Position numbers and translations under genes: made by a program. From the NCBI GenBank assembly GCA_964019335.1, contig OZ025699.1:434001-498000 (forward strand): 64,000 nucleotides of DNA, given 5' to 3'. This DNA is from Diplonema japonicum. Its lineage: Eukaryota; Euglenozoa; Diplonemea; Diplonemida; Diplonemidae. The first letter of the stretch is position 1, and every line of letters starts with the position of its first letter. The notes beneath the pieces are model-generated. The model did not search any database and had not been told where the DNA came from. It saw nothing but the letters and a program-made list of their open reading frames with translations. Below, one piece after another: positions 63,600 to 64,000 of this stretch.

Positions 63600-64000
63600 A
63601 AGAGATTTATTAGCCCCTAAAGGACCAATTGCCTATTTTACGGACACAGGAAACGGTGTGATGGCAGCAAGAGAGAAGAGAAAAAAAAAGAAAACTACGA
63701 GGAAAAGTGAAAAGCGTCCGCTTGGTCCTTTAGAGTTTAAAAAAAAAAAAAGAAAAAAAAAAGGATGAGACTTACTTCTTCTTTTTTATGTTCATTTTGT
63801 TTCTTTTCCCCCCCCCCCCCAAAGAGAGAAAAAAAAAGAAAAAAAGAAGAAAAAAAGAAAAGAAAAAAAAAAGGGCTCAAGGCAATTCGCAAAAAAGTTT
63901 CTTTTTCCCTCTCTTTTTTTTTTAAAGAAAGAAAGAATGAAACCACCGTATTTTGCTATTCCCCGCACCAACTGAAGGACCCCCTCCCTATGGACTATGT
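62882..64000. other. 3' flank with homopolymers, no gene
   Basis: T-, G- and A-runs, including 57 T at 63542-63598, and one inverted repeat (63617-63733). No protein or RNA gene supported to the end of the window. Confidence 0.65.
63617..63733. repeat. 12-bp inverted repeat flanking about 93 bp
   Basis: CTAAAGGACCAA (63617-63628) and TTGGTCCTTTAG (63722-63733) are exact reverse complements, each next to an A/T run. May mark a small MITE. Confidence 0.5.

Noticed and set aside
1-64000. CRISPR array, rRNA genes or bacterial operons
   Set aside because: No spaced direct repeats, rRNA motifs or Shine-Dalgarno-led clusters are present; U6, introns and SL RNA show the DNA is eukaryotic despite the bacterial-style RTX protein.

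Overview
The window comes from a unicellular eukaryote, most likely a diplonemid or close relative within Euglenozoa. The decisive clue is a spliced-leader (SL) RNA-like gene at 52259-52375. Its 39-nt leader carries the ACAGTTTCTGTACT core shared with kinetoplastid leaders, is followed by GT, and its donor lies inside a perfect 10-bp stem. Other features agree: every supportable gene lies on the + strand (a 64-kb unidirectional cluster), coding sequence is GC-rich and nearly intron-free (one ORF runs 21 kb), intergenic DNA is full of T, C and A homopolymers that could serve as polypyrimidine tracts for trans-splicing, and a U6 snRNA (11911-12024) resembles euglenozoan U6. No SL was matched against a database here; the assignment rests on recognition of the sequence.

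Layout, all +: the 3' part of a BspA-type leucine-rich-repeat protein (2-820); a 2,588-residue protein with an RIIa/DPY30-like dimerisation segment, an R-S-E ADP-ribosyltransferase domain, a zinc-finger motif, LRR/ankyrin-like stretches and a possible macro-like C-terminus (1728-9494); a two-domain glyoxalase-I-like protein (10004-10744); a class I inorganic pyrophosphatase (11011-11778); U6 snRNA; a ZZ-MIB/HERC2-(SPRY/neuralized-like)x5-pseudokinase protein (13012-17751); a transposon-rich gap; a giant secreted calcium-binding protein of 6,987 residues with Calx-beta and RTX repeats (20131-41094); an ankyrin protein (42514-43845); a full-length ABCA transporter (44553-49628); a small protein that looks like a type III secretion chaperone fold joined to a U-box (51513-52220); the SL RNA-like gene; a nearly complete APE-type LINE (about 52378-59007); and a five-exon gene encoding a globin-PH-AGC kinase fusion (59739-62881).

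The genes do not form one pathway. They suggest a phagotrophic marine protist investing in signalling (globin-kinase, pseudokinase, ADP-ribosylation), ubiquitin-linked regulation (U-box, MIB-like protein), lipid transport and a very large secreted calcium-binding surface or matrix protein. Most genes have a pyrimidine tract and AG shortly before the start codon, as expected for SL trans-splicing.

Mobile DNA is prominent: one LINE with OTU-like, APE, RT and zinc-finger regions, a 205-bp truncated copy differing at one position (17996-18200), an older 3' remnant (1302-1343), a TA-flanked MITE (884-996), a GGAAAC-rich foldback element (19367-19551) and a 58-bp-stem hairpin (9679-9811). The strongest candidates for something undescribed are the globin-PH-AGC kinase, the SL RNA/LINE junction, the ADP-ribosyltransferase giant, the RTX giant and the chaperone-like/U-box fusion.
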